From Amorphophallus konjac (lineage: Eukaryota; Streptophyta; Magnoliopsida; Alismatales; Araceae): a DNA stretch of 64,000 nucleotides. The stretch spans positions 51,020,458 through 51,084,457 of the forward strand of contig CM040126.1 of the NCBI GenBank assembly GCA_022559845.1, given 5' to 3'. Positions within the stretch are counted from its first letter, which is position 1; each line of letters starts with the position of its first letter. A program made the position numbers and the translations under genes. This document shows positions 11,144-22,060 of this stretch, one piece after another. The notes under the pieces were generated by a model. That model worked only from the letters and a program-made list of their open reading frames with translations. It was not told where the DNA came from and did no database searches.

Positions 11144-13000
11144 ATGAATGATGAAGACCCTATTGAAGAGGGGGATGAAAGTTATGAAGAATATGAGGAC
11201 GAGGCTGATGCCTTTGCCAGTGGCATGAGAAGATTTGATGAACCATCAGCCTCAGTAGAAGAGCCTACCAAAGAAATAAATTTGGGTACGAAGAAGACCC
11301 TAGGATTGTCCTCATCAGCAAGAATTTGCCGCCCTCCGAAGAGGAGGCGCTTATTTTGGTACTTCAAGAATACAAGGACACGTTTGCGTGGAGTTATAAG
11401 GATATGCCTGGATTAGACCCTGCGCTCGTTGAACATCGGCTTACACTTAAGCCAGGGTCTGTCCCGGTCAAACAACGGTTGAGACGTTTCCACCCTAACA
11501 TGGCTTTAAAGATGAAAGAAGAGGTCGACAAGCTTCATAAGGCTAGATTTGTTAGAGTTGTCCTCTATCCTAATTGGGTGGCTAACATCGTCCCAGTCAT
11601 GAAGAAAGATGGAAAGTTCGGATTTGTATAGACTTTCGGACCTCAACCGTGTGTGTCCTAAAGATGACTTCCCCCTCCCTCATATCGATGTTTTGATTGA
11701 TAATACGGCAGGATTTGAGACTCTCTCCTTCATGGATGGTTTTTCAGGGTATAATCAGATTCGCCTAGCTGAAGAAGATCAAGAGAAAACATCATTCACT
11801 ACACCATGGGGTACATATTGTTATGTGGTCATGCCCTTTGGACTCAAGAATGCTGGAGCCACCTATCAGAGGGCAATGATGGCAATTTTTCATGATATGA
11901 TCCATATTTATATTGAGGTGTATGTGGATGACCTGGTAGTAAAATCAAGGACAAGGATTGAGCATCCTGGGGTTCTAGCTAAAGTCTTGCAGAGATCACG
12001 AGAGTATCAATTGAAAATGAACCCCAAGAAGTGTGTATTTGGCGTTTCATCAGGGAAGTTGCTTGGATTCATTGTTAGCAAAAGAGGAATTGAAGTTGAT
12101 CCCAATAAGGCGAAGGCCATTAGAGACATGTCTCCTCCCAAGAATTTGAAGGAAGTTCGAGGATTAATCGGGAGGTTGCAATTTATCCGCCGCTTTGTCT
12201 CCCAGCATTCACAAAGATGCAGGCCGTTTTACGAGCTTACTAAGCCGGGAGTCAAGTTCAATTGGGATGACAAGTGTCAGGCAGCCTTTGACGGATTGAA
12301 GGATTATCTGGCCAATCCTCCTGTCCTGAGGCCGCCGATTCTAGGTAAACCGCTTATCCTCTATGTTTCTGTCCTGGATGACTCTGTAGGTGCTGTCTTA
12401 GCTCAAGTGGATGAAGAAGGTAAGGAAAGGGCAGCATACTATTTGTCTAAACTTCTAAACCCGTGTGAGCAGAGGTACTCAGCCATGGAGAAGACTTGGG
12501 CTGCCTTAGTCTGGGTAGTTCAGAAATTAAAACACTATTTCTTAGCTCACGAGGTTCACCTCATTGCTCGCATGAATCCGATTAAATTCCTTCTTGAAAA
12601 ATCTGTCCTCACTGATCGATTAGCACGTTGGCAAAGTTTCCTTTCTCAATTCGACATCACTTACATTCAACAGAAAGCAATCAAAGGTTACGCCATTGCC
12701 GAACATCTTGCTCACCACCCTCTCCCCCGATTTGATCCTGTCAATTCGGAGTTTCCAGACGAAGAACTAATGTCCATTAATCAACCCCACGATCCTATGT
12801 GGACGTTACATTTTGATGGAGCTCTAAATTCCCAAGGAAGAGGGATCGGCATGGTTCTTTTAACGCCAGAAGGGGTCACCATCCCATTTGCTGCTCAGCT
12901 CACTTTCCCTGTCACAAACAACATAGCTGAGTATGAGGCTCTTTTGGCCGGCCTTCAAACCGCTCATAATATGGTGTTACCCAATTACGAATTGTGGTGA
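11144..13000 (+). pseudogene. pol: Reverse transcriptase and first RNase H
   Basis: Reverse transcriptase copies element RNA to cDNA inside the particle. The N-terminal part (EYKDTFAWSYKDMPGLDP, LKPGSVPVKQ) is in 11326-11631. Fingers and palm continue in 11609-13000, with FSGYNQI, MPFGLKNAGATYQRAM and the catalytic YVDD at about 11924-11935. The first RNase H follows at about 12350-12600. It looks degenerate, as in other Tat elements with a second RNase H. Breaks: a frame change near 11320, two single-base losses near 11612 and 11641, and a change near 12990 where the frame meets TGA. The stretch 11644-12998 is continuously open. Confidence 0.93.
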
Positions 13001-14627
13001 CAGTCAGCTCATTCTACGCCAGGTGCTTGTCAAGTGCCGCACTATCAATCCTAAGCTCAAGCCCTACCAGGAACTTGCTTCGGCCTATGCCAAACTCTTT
13101 ACCAAATTGGTCTTCGTTCATGTCCCTCGAAGCCAGAACATCCTAGCTGACGCTCTTGCCTCTTTGGCCTCTGCTCTAGTCTTCCCTCCTGAGCGTGATT
13201 TTCATGTTCCTCTCATTCATCAGCGTGACACTCCAGCTATTAAGGATCGTGCATTCCTCGATATTAGGGATAAGGTGCTCGAGAAGGTCAGGCAGAGTGA
13301 AGCTCTTAAAGACAAAGAGGTCATGCTTTTGGATTGGGAAGAAGAATTAGCTGACGAAGAAAAACCTTGGTATTACGAGATTGCCAGATATTGCAATGAT
13401 CAGTCCTATCCCGAGGAAGCCACAGTGGAAGAAAAGAAAGCAATTAGAAGAGTGGCTCAACGTTATGTTTTGGTTGGAGGTGTGCTCTATAGAAGAGGGC
13501 TCACATGTGTTTTATTAAGGTGCCTCGACGATGATGAATCTTGGAAGGTAGTGGAAGAGGCGCATTCAGGAGTGTGTGGTGGTCATGTGAACAGCCAGAT
13601 GTTAGCTAAGAAGATCCTTAGGCTAGGCTTCTATTGGCCAACTCTAGAAGAGGATTGCTCCATCTATGTTCGAAGGTGTGTTAAGTGCCAACTGCACGCC
13701 GACAAAATTCATTCTCCTGCTTCTTCACTCCATCCTATGTCCTCCCCATGGCCTTTCTCCATGTGGGCTTTTGATATCATTGGACCTCTTGGTGATTCGA
13801 ACCTCCTGACCAAGCAAAAGTCGTTCATCCTGACGGCAACGGAATACTTCACCAAGTGGGCGGAAGCGGAAGCATTCGTGGAGATCAAAGCATCAACTGT
13901 CTGCAAGTTCATAATGAAGAACATCATCGCAAGGTTCGGCATCCCGAGTACCATCGTCACCGACAACGGACCTCAATTTATCTCTCAAGAGCTCAAGGAT
14001 CTCTGCAACAGGTATAACATTGCATTGCATCATTCTTCTCCCTATTATCCGCAGGGCAATGGCCAGGCAGAGGCCACTAATAAAACTTTGATCAAAATCG
14101 TTAAAAAGACGTGTGAGGCTAATAAATTTTCGGATTGGCCAGACAAGCTAGTTGAAGCTCTCTGGGCCTATCGCACTTCCATTCGTACCCCTACTGGGCA
14201 AACCCCTTTCGCCCTTACTTATGGAATGGAGGCGGTAGTCCCTTATGAGATTCTCATTCCATCTCTGCGAGTACAATTGGATAAGGAACTCTCTATTGAT
14301 GAGCGTCGTGATTCGCTCCTTGCCCAGTTGGAACTCCTAGATGAGAAGCGTCTGGTCGCCGCTGAGCATGCGCGCGTTTATCAAAACAGGCTGTCACGTT
14401 TTTATCAAAAGAAAGTAATTGAGAGAAAATTTAAAATCGGTGAAATGGTAATCAAGAGAATTTTTGTAAAACCTGGAGGCCCCCGCTCAAAACTCCAACC
14501 AAACTGGGAAGGACCGTTTGTTATAAAAGATGTTTATCCTGGCAATGCTTATAAACTGATTAATGCTGAAGGACAAGAGCTAACTCACCCTTGGAATGGT
14601 CTGTACCTTAAGAAATATTACCCCTAA
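12795..14627 (+). pseudogene. pol: Second (archaeal-type) RNase H and integrase
   Basis: The second RNase H begins MWTLHFDGALNSQGRG near 12795 with acidic residues in HFDG, NIAEYEAL, GDSQLI and ADALASLAS. It crosses the frame change at about 12990. Integrase then runs intact to the stop at 14625-14627 in frame 12933-14627. An HHCC zinc finger is at about 13560-13690 (ending CVKCQ). The DDE core comprises FDIIGPLG, VTDNGPQF and GNGQAEATNK. The C-terminal domain is at about 14430-14620 (GPFVIKDVYPGNAYKL, then WNGLYLKKYYP). Integrase inserts the cDNA and would produce the 5-bp duplication seen at this element. No chromodomain is present, as expected for Tat. Confidence 0.93.
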
Positions 14628-16107
14628 TCCAAAACCAAAAAAATAGAATTTTCCAAAATCCAAAAAAATATAGAATTTTCCAAAATCCAAAAAAATATAT
14701 ATTGAAAAGGGTTGCCGTGGCACACAAGGGCTCAAGGTCTGAAAGGTCAAAATTCAGAATTCATTCATCAGTCTTGTTAACTCAAAATGGGGTCGACACC
14801 CGCACACATTACACACTTAAACCGTGAACTCAAGTGGTGCAAAATCCGATGGGAAGTCAAAAACCTGACTAAAGGTGAAGACGATGCCCATTCTTTTTCT
14901 CTTCGGCCCATAAGGGAGGAAAGGAAGTCTCGGGGTAGATCCACCAAGCCTATCCGCCGCCCTAGTAGGTGGAAGTCAGGGCCCAAAAGGGAACAAATGC
15001 CACAAAAGCCCAAGTACAATTAGGTTTATTTTTCAGCAATGCAAATCAGTTCCAAAGTGAAAGTCAAATCATGAAAAGAAAAGCATGTCAAGAGGGCAAA
15101 GTCCCCGCAAGGAAAACCTTGGGCGTATGCATGCAATAAAAGAGGCAAAAGGCAACAAAGTTTCCCTACGCCGAAGACCGAACCCCAACAGGCATAGGGT
15201 AAGGGGAAGTGGTTTTATCTAGAGCTTCTCAGAATCTCTTATGGGCTTCCTTATATCTTTGTTTTCTTTGTGGTAAGTCATAAACCAGCAGAATGGTCAA
15301 GGCTGACCTAGGAGATTGCACCATGCGAAATCTCGGGTATAAGTTAACTATTATCATGTCGCCCCCCTTTTGATTAATCAAGAAAGACCAACGAATTTTA
15401 AATGGTGACCGTGTAGGATTAAGAGCCCGAGTGGCTTTGTCAACCCAAAGAAAAAGAATTAACGCCTTTGATTAAGGCGCCTTTTATTGAATTCACGCCT
15501 TCCTGAAGGTCGTCATTTTTTTAATAACGCCCTTGTAAGGGCCGTCTTTTCAACAAAATTCAAAAACGTTTTCAAATTCACGCCGTCACCTAGGGCGTCT
15601 TTTGTTTGAATAACGACCTAATCTAAGGCGAGTCTTTTGAAAATAGAAGAAAAAAATATAAAATATGAAAAAAAAGAAAAGAAAAGAGGAAATGGGGTTT
15701 ATTCTTCATGTGCGTGCTTGCATTATTGCATAGGGCATCTTGATTATTGTTTGCATACGTGTGCTTGCGTGTTGCATCTCCCTTTATTGGTTATTTCATT
15801 CGCCTTATTTGATTAAAGGCTTGGCCCCTTGACCCGCTATCCAGGTCAAAAGTAAAGGCACCCCTTGCTTATTGAGCAAGGGGCCAAGTCGAATAGATGA
15901 ATTAACCTGTTTATTCAAGTGTGAATCACAGCTACAAGTACAGGGCAAAGTAAAGCGAACACAAAGAACGTGGAAAAGAAGCGAAGTACACAACCACAAG
16001 TACACAACTACACAAGTGCTCAGGTAACAAAAATGTCAATCTCATATATCTATACATCATGAATATCTGAGTACAGGTGTGAGGGTGGAGGAGTACAAGT
16101 AAGTCTC
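14628..16107 (+). other. 3' region after integrase
   Basis: 14625-14705 holds three near-copies of an A-rich unit (AATCCAAAAAAATATA). A 78-codon open frame at 14787-15023 is basic and unrecognised. 15455-15640 has five ACGCC...GGCGT hairpin units. 15640-16100 is AT-rich with nothing recognisable. The antisense gene ends at 16108, so this stretch is also its 3' flank. Confidence 0.6.
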
Positions 16108-18700
16108 TCAGCTCTCGCCTCCACCCTCCTCTCTCCTACTCTCTACCTCGTCCTCGCCGTCCCGAGGAGGCGCTGGTGGAGGGGGCATGGGCCCCCGAGA
16201 AGAAGCTGGAACTCGAGCCTGGCCCCCTGCCTCGCTCCTCTCTCGAAGAGAAGAACCCGCCACAAAGGTGGAGCTGGTGAAGGAGTACCCCGCAGCACGA
16301 GCTCGCTCACGCCCTCGCTGGAGACGCTCCTCAGCAACTCGTAGCCGCTCCTGAGAAAGGATCAGCTGCGTCCTCAGGTCTGTCAGCTCACGATCACGCG
16401 CCGCCACCTGCTCCTGGTACCGGGCACGGTCTGTCTGCTGTAGCTCGTGGTGACGGGCACGGTCCGCCAAGTGCTCCTCCCGCTCTCGCGCACGCTCTCG
16501 TCACTCCAGCTCGAGGGCAACCCGCAGCTCTGCCACGTCCTGAGGCAGCTCCTCCCGTCGCCTCAGGGACTGCTCCAGCTCTGTAATCCGCTGCTCGCGG
16601 ATCGCCAACTCTGTCCCGGCCAGGGCAGCCTGGGTACGTGCCGCCTGTAACTGTCTGGTCTGCAAACAGGTAAACAAATCATCAGTTCCACAGTTCAATA
16701 ATTCATGAAATAATCAATGCATGACGGAAGGTAAATCACTCACCTAGGCAGTCATCGCCTGCTGTCCCTCGCAGATGCAAGTAAGAGTGGCTCGAAGCTC
16801 CTCAGTCTGGAAAATGAATTTCATCAGTGCACATTGAAATATATAATCAATGATTGAATGAGGTTTGAGTTTTGGAATTTACCCGTGAGGCGAGGTCGCG
16901 CTCTACAGCCTCGGCCCGTGTGACCGCTCCCGCTAGCTGCTCTGCTAGTGCGGTCACCTCTGCACTAGGTCCCCTCGAGCTGGAGGCCTCCCCTGCATCT
17001 CTCCCTACGGCTCCCTGCTGGGCACGCTGCATTTATTGAAATTGTCAGTGGCTAATCATCAATAATTCAACAAAAAATTCATCTGCATATAGATTTAAAC
17101 ACTCACCAGGGTCTCTAGGTCGGCTCGTGTGGCAGCTAGCTGGTCCTCCAGGCTGTGTAGATGGGCCTGGGCATCCATCGCCGCTATGTCCCGTGCATCC
17201 TGCATCATTTCATATTAGTCACATAATGGAATACATAAGCATTTGCATTCAATTTAGAAGCGATTGCATTCATACATACCACTAGGACCCTCATCTGGGG
17301 TCGGCCGGCGTATACCTCCCAGTAGCGCCGGTGGTACTCGGAGCTGTCAGTCGCCTGGGAGGTGACTCGGGTCCCGCCTCGCCGCCAGTCGGCGTACTGG
17401 TCCTCGAACCGCACCCTCCAGTCGATCGCCTTCGTGCGACCGCGTGTCTTCTTCCTGATCTCTCGCGGCTCCCCGACCTCTATCCACTCCTGGTGTAGGC
17501 CCAGGGTCCTCATCACCAGTCTGAGCCGTAACGGCTCGATCTCGCTCAAACAGTGAACCCACAGCTCATGCTCGAAGCGAGGTCGCCCTGCTACGACCCA
17601 TGGCTGGCCCTCATCAGTCATACCCTCGTAGGGCCTCCATCGCACCTGCATCCATAAACATACATGTCATCATCATCTCATCATAATCATAATAAATTCA
17701 AATAAACATAAAAAAAATGCATCATTCATACCAGTGAGGGAGGGAAGTCTCGGAACTCTCTCCGTAGCACCCACAACTCGTAGCCGAGTGTGGCGCCAAA
17801 AATAACTGGCAGCCAGTGCCGTGCTAGAGGGAAAGCACCCTCACCTCCTGGCCATGGGTCGGCGTGCCCCATGGGCATGTACAGATGGCTCCAAACTTGC
17901 ATCCATGCATTGCATTAGTAAGGCATTCACATGCATAAAAAAGAAAAGAAGAAAGGAGAGGAAAATATATAAGTGCATACCTGAAGAAAAGGTGAGAAGC
18001 CACTGACAGTCGTCTCTCGTCGTGTCCACATGGACAAGTCGGCTAGTAGGTGCGCCAGCAGCGCCGCTCCACAGGCGTATCTGCCGACTCCCTCTAGATC
18101 CTCGAGGATCCCTAGGAACCGGCAGTTGATGACGTCACCCTTCATGCCGAGCAATAGCCTCCCGAGCAGCAGCAGTAGGAACCTCCTCAAGTCTCGGTCT
18201 GCTCTCTCCCTATCGGCTGGGTCCTGGCAATAGACTGCCCTAGCCCCATCGATCAATCTCTGTGAGAATCGCTCTAAGGATTCCCCTGACCTATGCCTAG
18301 CATCCCCTAAGCCCATCACTGTAGTCAGGTCGGTGCGGAAGATGGTCCTACACTCGCTAGGTGTCTCGTAGACCATCTCTAGCCCTAGCAGCCTCTGGGC
18401 AAGCTCGGTATAGTCTGGTAAGGTGATCCCGCTCACTGCCTCCCCGTCTACCCTCAGTCCCGTGATCCTAGCTACATCCTCTAGGGTAGGAACCATATGC
18501 CCCCAAGGCATCAGGAATGCCCGGCTAGTCCTATCCCATCTCTCCCTCAGAACCTGGATAAGTGGTAGGTCTGGTCTAACTGGCTCTATGCTAAGGAAGG
18601 CCCCGAACCCCATGGCATCTACCCTGGCTCTCTGGAACTCGGGGAGGCCGTAATATGCTGCTCGGACCATGACCCAGGAGATCCGTGTCCTCATCAACCC
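16108..18700 (-). pseudogene. Plant mobile domain (PMD) gene, seven exons, antisense in Tat element
   Basis: Minus-strand exons are 18700-17981, 17896-17732, 17645-17280, 17199-17107, 17026-16883, 16806-16744 and 16659-16108. Lengths are 720, 165, 366, 93, 144, 63 and 552, all multiples of three, with GT donors throughout and AG acceptors at all but one intron. Exon 1 encodes the PMD core (WDRTSRAFLMPWGHMVPTLE near its start). Exons 2-3 carry the rest of the domain (WRPYEG, GRPRFEHELWVHCL, EPLRLRL). Exons 4-7 encode Ala/Arg/Glu-rich coiled coil and a Ser/Pro tail. PMD proteins occur as host nuclear factors (MAIL1/MAIN type) and inside plant transposons. Defects: acceptor AG read as AA at 17898-17897, TAG at 16746-16744, TGA at 16503-16501. 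The true first exon lies upstream and is not resolved. Confidence 0.85.
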
Positions 18701-20517
18701 CTGCACGCATAAAGAAAGAAATTTTGGTTTAATTGTTCAATTATTCTTGTTGAAATTCACTTAACTGCCTTGGCTTGAGATGTTGATGTTTGATTTAATT
18801 AATGACCATCCCCAGGTCGTGTTTTGTTTAATTAGCACCCCTGAGGAGGGCGTGGTTTCTAAGTAAGATTTGAATTAACGACCTACCCTAGGTCGTTGTT
18901 TATCTAAGAGACGCCCCGGTGGGAGGCGTGGCTTTGAGGTTAATTTCTAAGTTCCTAAAAAGGTTTTCCTATTGACGCCCGTCCCAGGGTCGTCATTTGA
19001 TTAAGTAACGCCTCTGAATAGGACGTTTTTCTTAAATGGGTTTTGGGTTTTAATAATTTATTCTGGAATTAATGGAATGGACGACCATCCCTATGGTCGT
19101 TATCTGTTGAATTGACTCCCCGATGGGGGGCGTTGTTTTCCAGGGTTGTGAAAATTAAATAAAAACAGCATGCGATATAAATCATGGGAAAAATATATAA
19201 TTGAACAAAGGCATGGAAAATAACAGCATGATTGATATAAAAAAATGATGATAATTTAAATGGACGACATGCTGCAGGGTGTGTTTTCATGAGGATAATT
19301 ATTTTTCAGAAAATAATTTGAATTGACGACCTAGGTGTGGGCGTCTTTTCTTTAATTCACGACACCCCTGGGGGCGTCTTCTTTCTGAGTTGCAGGCTTT
19401 CTAGCCCGAGGGCTATGGAAATTGGGGTAAAAATAAAATAAATTTCAAAAAAAATAGAGATTTGGGTTTAAGGGCTTACCTTTTATCGTCTAGGCCCAGT
19501 CAACTCTCCCCGGAGTTCGGGCCGTGGCTGCCGTGGCCGCCGGAGTTGGCCACGGCGAGGCACGGCCACCATCGTTGTGTCTCCATCTCCTTCCTCTTCC
19601 TCTTCCTCTTCCCCTTCTTCGTCCTCACCACTTTCATCACCACCTTCTTCTTCTTCCTCGTTTGCTCTTCCTTCACCTTCGTCTTCTTCATTTCCCACGG
19701 CCTCGTCGCCGTGTTCTCCCTCGTCGCCGGCCATCGCCCCCGGATCTTCCTTGGCCGCCGCGACGGCGTCTTCCTCGTGGGCATCTTCGCCCAAGTCCAC
19801 CACCTCTGGGGCCGAAACCCTCTACCGCTTGAGTCCACCGGCCATGGCTAGGGTGTAGAAGGGAGAGAGATAAAGAAAGAGAATGAGAGGATGGGGAGGG
19901 TTTCGGTTAGGGTTGCAGTAGGGTGTAGAAGAGAGAAAGAGGGAAAGAGGACGAAGGAAGAAGAAGAAAGGAAGGAAAGTTAAGTCGAACGGTCAAAAAG
20001 AATTAACGACTTAAGGAAGGCCGTGTCTTATGGAATTAACGACTGAAACCAGGGCGTTTCTTAATAATTGACGACATTGCTTAAGGCGTTATTTTTGTTT
20101 GCATGGGGAATGATAACCGTCGTGAGACGCATTCATTCGGGGTTGATTGATGTGATGGGAGTAATGATTACTATTTCTGAGTAACGACTATGTCTGAGGC
20201 GTTATTTATATGAAACGTGGCTTTGCTGAAGGCGTTACTTTTAGAATTTTAACGAATACTTTTTGGAATATAGATCGAATTAACGCCTTGTCTTAAGACG
20301 TCATTCATTTAACGCCCATATGTGAAGGCGTCAATTATGAGAGATCAATCATTGAAGACGACGTATTCTGAGGCGTCATTTATGGAATTAACGACATGGA
20401 TTGAGTTGTTATTTGCAACAGAATCGCAGGCTATTGGAAGAATTGATCAGAAACACTGTGTTATTGGCTCAATCAGAATATTATCATTGATTTATTGAAG
20501 GAGAGATTACATTGCAT
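18701..20517. other. Hairpin-rich region with candidate upstream exon of the PMD gene
   Basis: 18770-19140, 19320-19385 and 19990-20420 hold about twenty ACGCC/ACGAC...GGCGT/GTCGT hairpin units in AT-rich sequence. Between them, 19479-19852 (minus) is a GC-rich block starting MAGGLKR then a TAG, followed by a Glu/Asp-rich frame and a consensus donor (AAAAG|GTAAGCC, exon end about 19480). It is probably the 5' exon or leader of the antisense PMD gene, but its frame is closed by TAA just before the donor. Plus-strand frames over the same block are shadows. Confidence 0.5.
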
Positions 20518-21939
20518 TTAATGAGCCATTTTGGGCCTCAAGTTTCTTAAAGTAATTACATAAGACTTCCATTGATCTCTGTCTTCTTCAAAGCTTTCCA
20601 CAGGTTGATGTGTCTTGTTGATTTTCCACAGAGCTTGGATAGTGGTGCATTCTTCTCCATCCTCATTGCTGCCAAGGTCCCGTGTCTTGATCGGAGGGAG
20701 ATGAGATGGATCTTCGAATACTTGCCGTGGAAGCCCGAGTTGAGGAAGGCACCGGTGTGAGTTATACAAGATAAATTCTGAAGCGCCTATGAGTCGAAGG
20801 TCCGTCCCGGGAGAAAATCTTGCACAGAGTTCTTGAGTCTTGAGTATTCCCGGGGCGCAAGTGAAGAGGTTCTTTGGCATTACTTTGAGGTGTTCTCTCC
20901 ATTCCGCTCTCTTCTTAATCTGAGGAATCCGGTTCGTCACCCTATTGCTTATCCCAAGTGAACCGGTCATGTAAGAGAGTGGGCTCTTTGAGAAGATTCT
21001 TGAGGATTGTTGGGCCTCATCACATGGATCGAATTTGAAGTGGAGATCTACCCAACTAGAGAGAGCTAGCATGCATCCGTAGATGGGTCTTCCCATCGCC
21101 GTCGAGGTAAGCCCACTATAGAGATAGGCTAGGATAGCCGGTCCAACTCTCTCTCCTTCCCATAGTCTCACTATTGCGCTTAATTGGGTTTCTTCTAGGA
21201 AATCCTCCATGGATGGGAATAAGAGTGCTCCTGCTAAGCATACCACGAAGGCCTTGGTCACCCGTTCGATCTCTTCTTCCTCTTTAGCTTGATCCGCTCT
21301 CTTGTACACCCATGAGGCAAGCTTTAGAAGATTAATTCCTTTAGTGACCTTGATTTGGTTCACTAAGTTTGGGCTAGGTATCAATGTGGTTAATAGTTCA
21401 TGTGAGGAGATTGGTTTTGGCATGATGGCCATCTTCTCTTCATCCCCTTGCTTCATCCTCTTCAAGCCCAAGATCAACTCTAATTCTGCCAATAGGATGG
21501 TGGCTTCAAAAGTTGAGAATAGGAAGGTGTGAGTGGAAGGGTGCCATATTTCAGTTAGAGCTCCTATGGCAGCCCAATCTAAGTGGATTTGGTCATAGTG
21601 TTTTGCATGGGTTATTAGGCCTAGAAGATGCCATCTAGAGAGAAAGACCCTCATATCTGAAGAAAACTTGGAGAGAATAAGAGACAGCCACTTAATTTTG
21701 ATGAATCTCTGGGCTCCTGGGATATTAGGATATTCCTGTGGAAAAGAAAGGAAACAGAAAGGACAAGCAGAGAAGTGGATGAGAAGAATTGGAATAGCAG
21801 AATCGAAGAAAGATAAAATAGAAGGGACATCAACCAGTTAAACTTACCTGATTTAATGCAATACGGTTGCTGATGTGCCCGTTGATCTCAGATAATCTGG
21901 GAGTTGAAATCTTGGATCTCTTGATGGCTCTCTCCATCT
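20518..21939 (-). CDS. Second antisense gene of the Tat element, PMD/DUF7745-like, intron near start
   Basis: The main exon 21735-20518 (406 codons, stop at 20518-20520) has an acceptor TTTTCCACAG just before it. A preceding exon ends at 21848 with CAG|GTAAGTT. The frame runs in phase 0 across this intron. The residues around WHPSTHTFLFSTFEATILLAE resemble the start of PMD-type folds, where Trp-x-Pro-x-Thr-x-x-Phe is conserved. The rest is helical with no catalytic motif. An ATG at 21939 is out of frame by a C-run (21899-21903) that looks one base short. Translation otherwise starts at an internal ATG at 21654, giving 378 residues. Function unknown. It is less decayed than the neighbouring PMD gene. 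Confidence 0.65.
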
Positions 21940-22049
21940 TCGGTCTGCAGGAAGGGCTTGGACAGTTGCAGTGCCTGTAGAAGGAACGGAAGAAGCAGAA
22001 GAAGCAGGATTCGATGAATTTGTTTTGATTGATCTAGAGAGGTTCCTTC

Positions 22050-22060
22050 CTTTTTATGGA
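22050..22060 (-). promoter_or_regulatory. TATA-like box upstream of second antisense gene
   Basis: CCATAAAAAGG on the minus strand, about 115 bases upstream of the ATG at 21939. A plausible core promoter for an independent antisense transcript. Seen only as a sequence match. Confidence 0.35.

Noticed and set aside
19462..19858. Plus-strand Ser/Phe-rich and Pro/His-rich frames
   Set aside because: Shadows of the Glu/Asp-rich minus-strand block that precedes the PMD exons.
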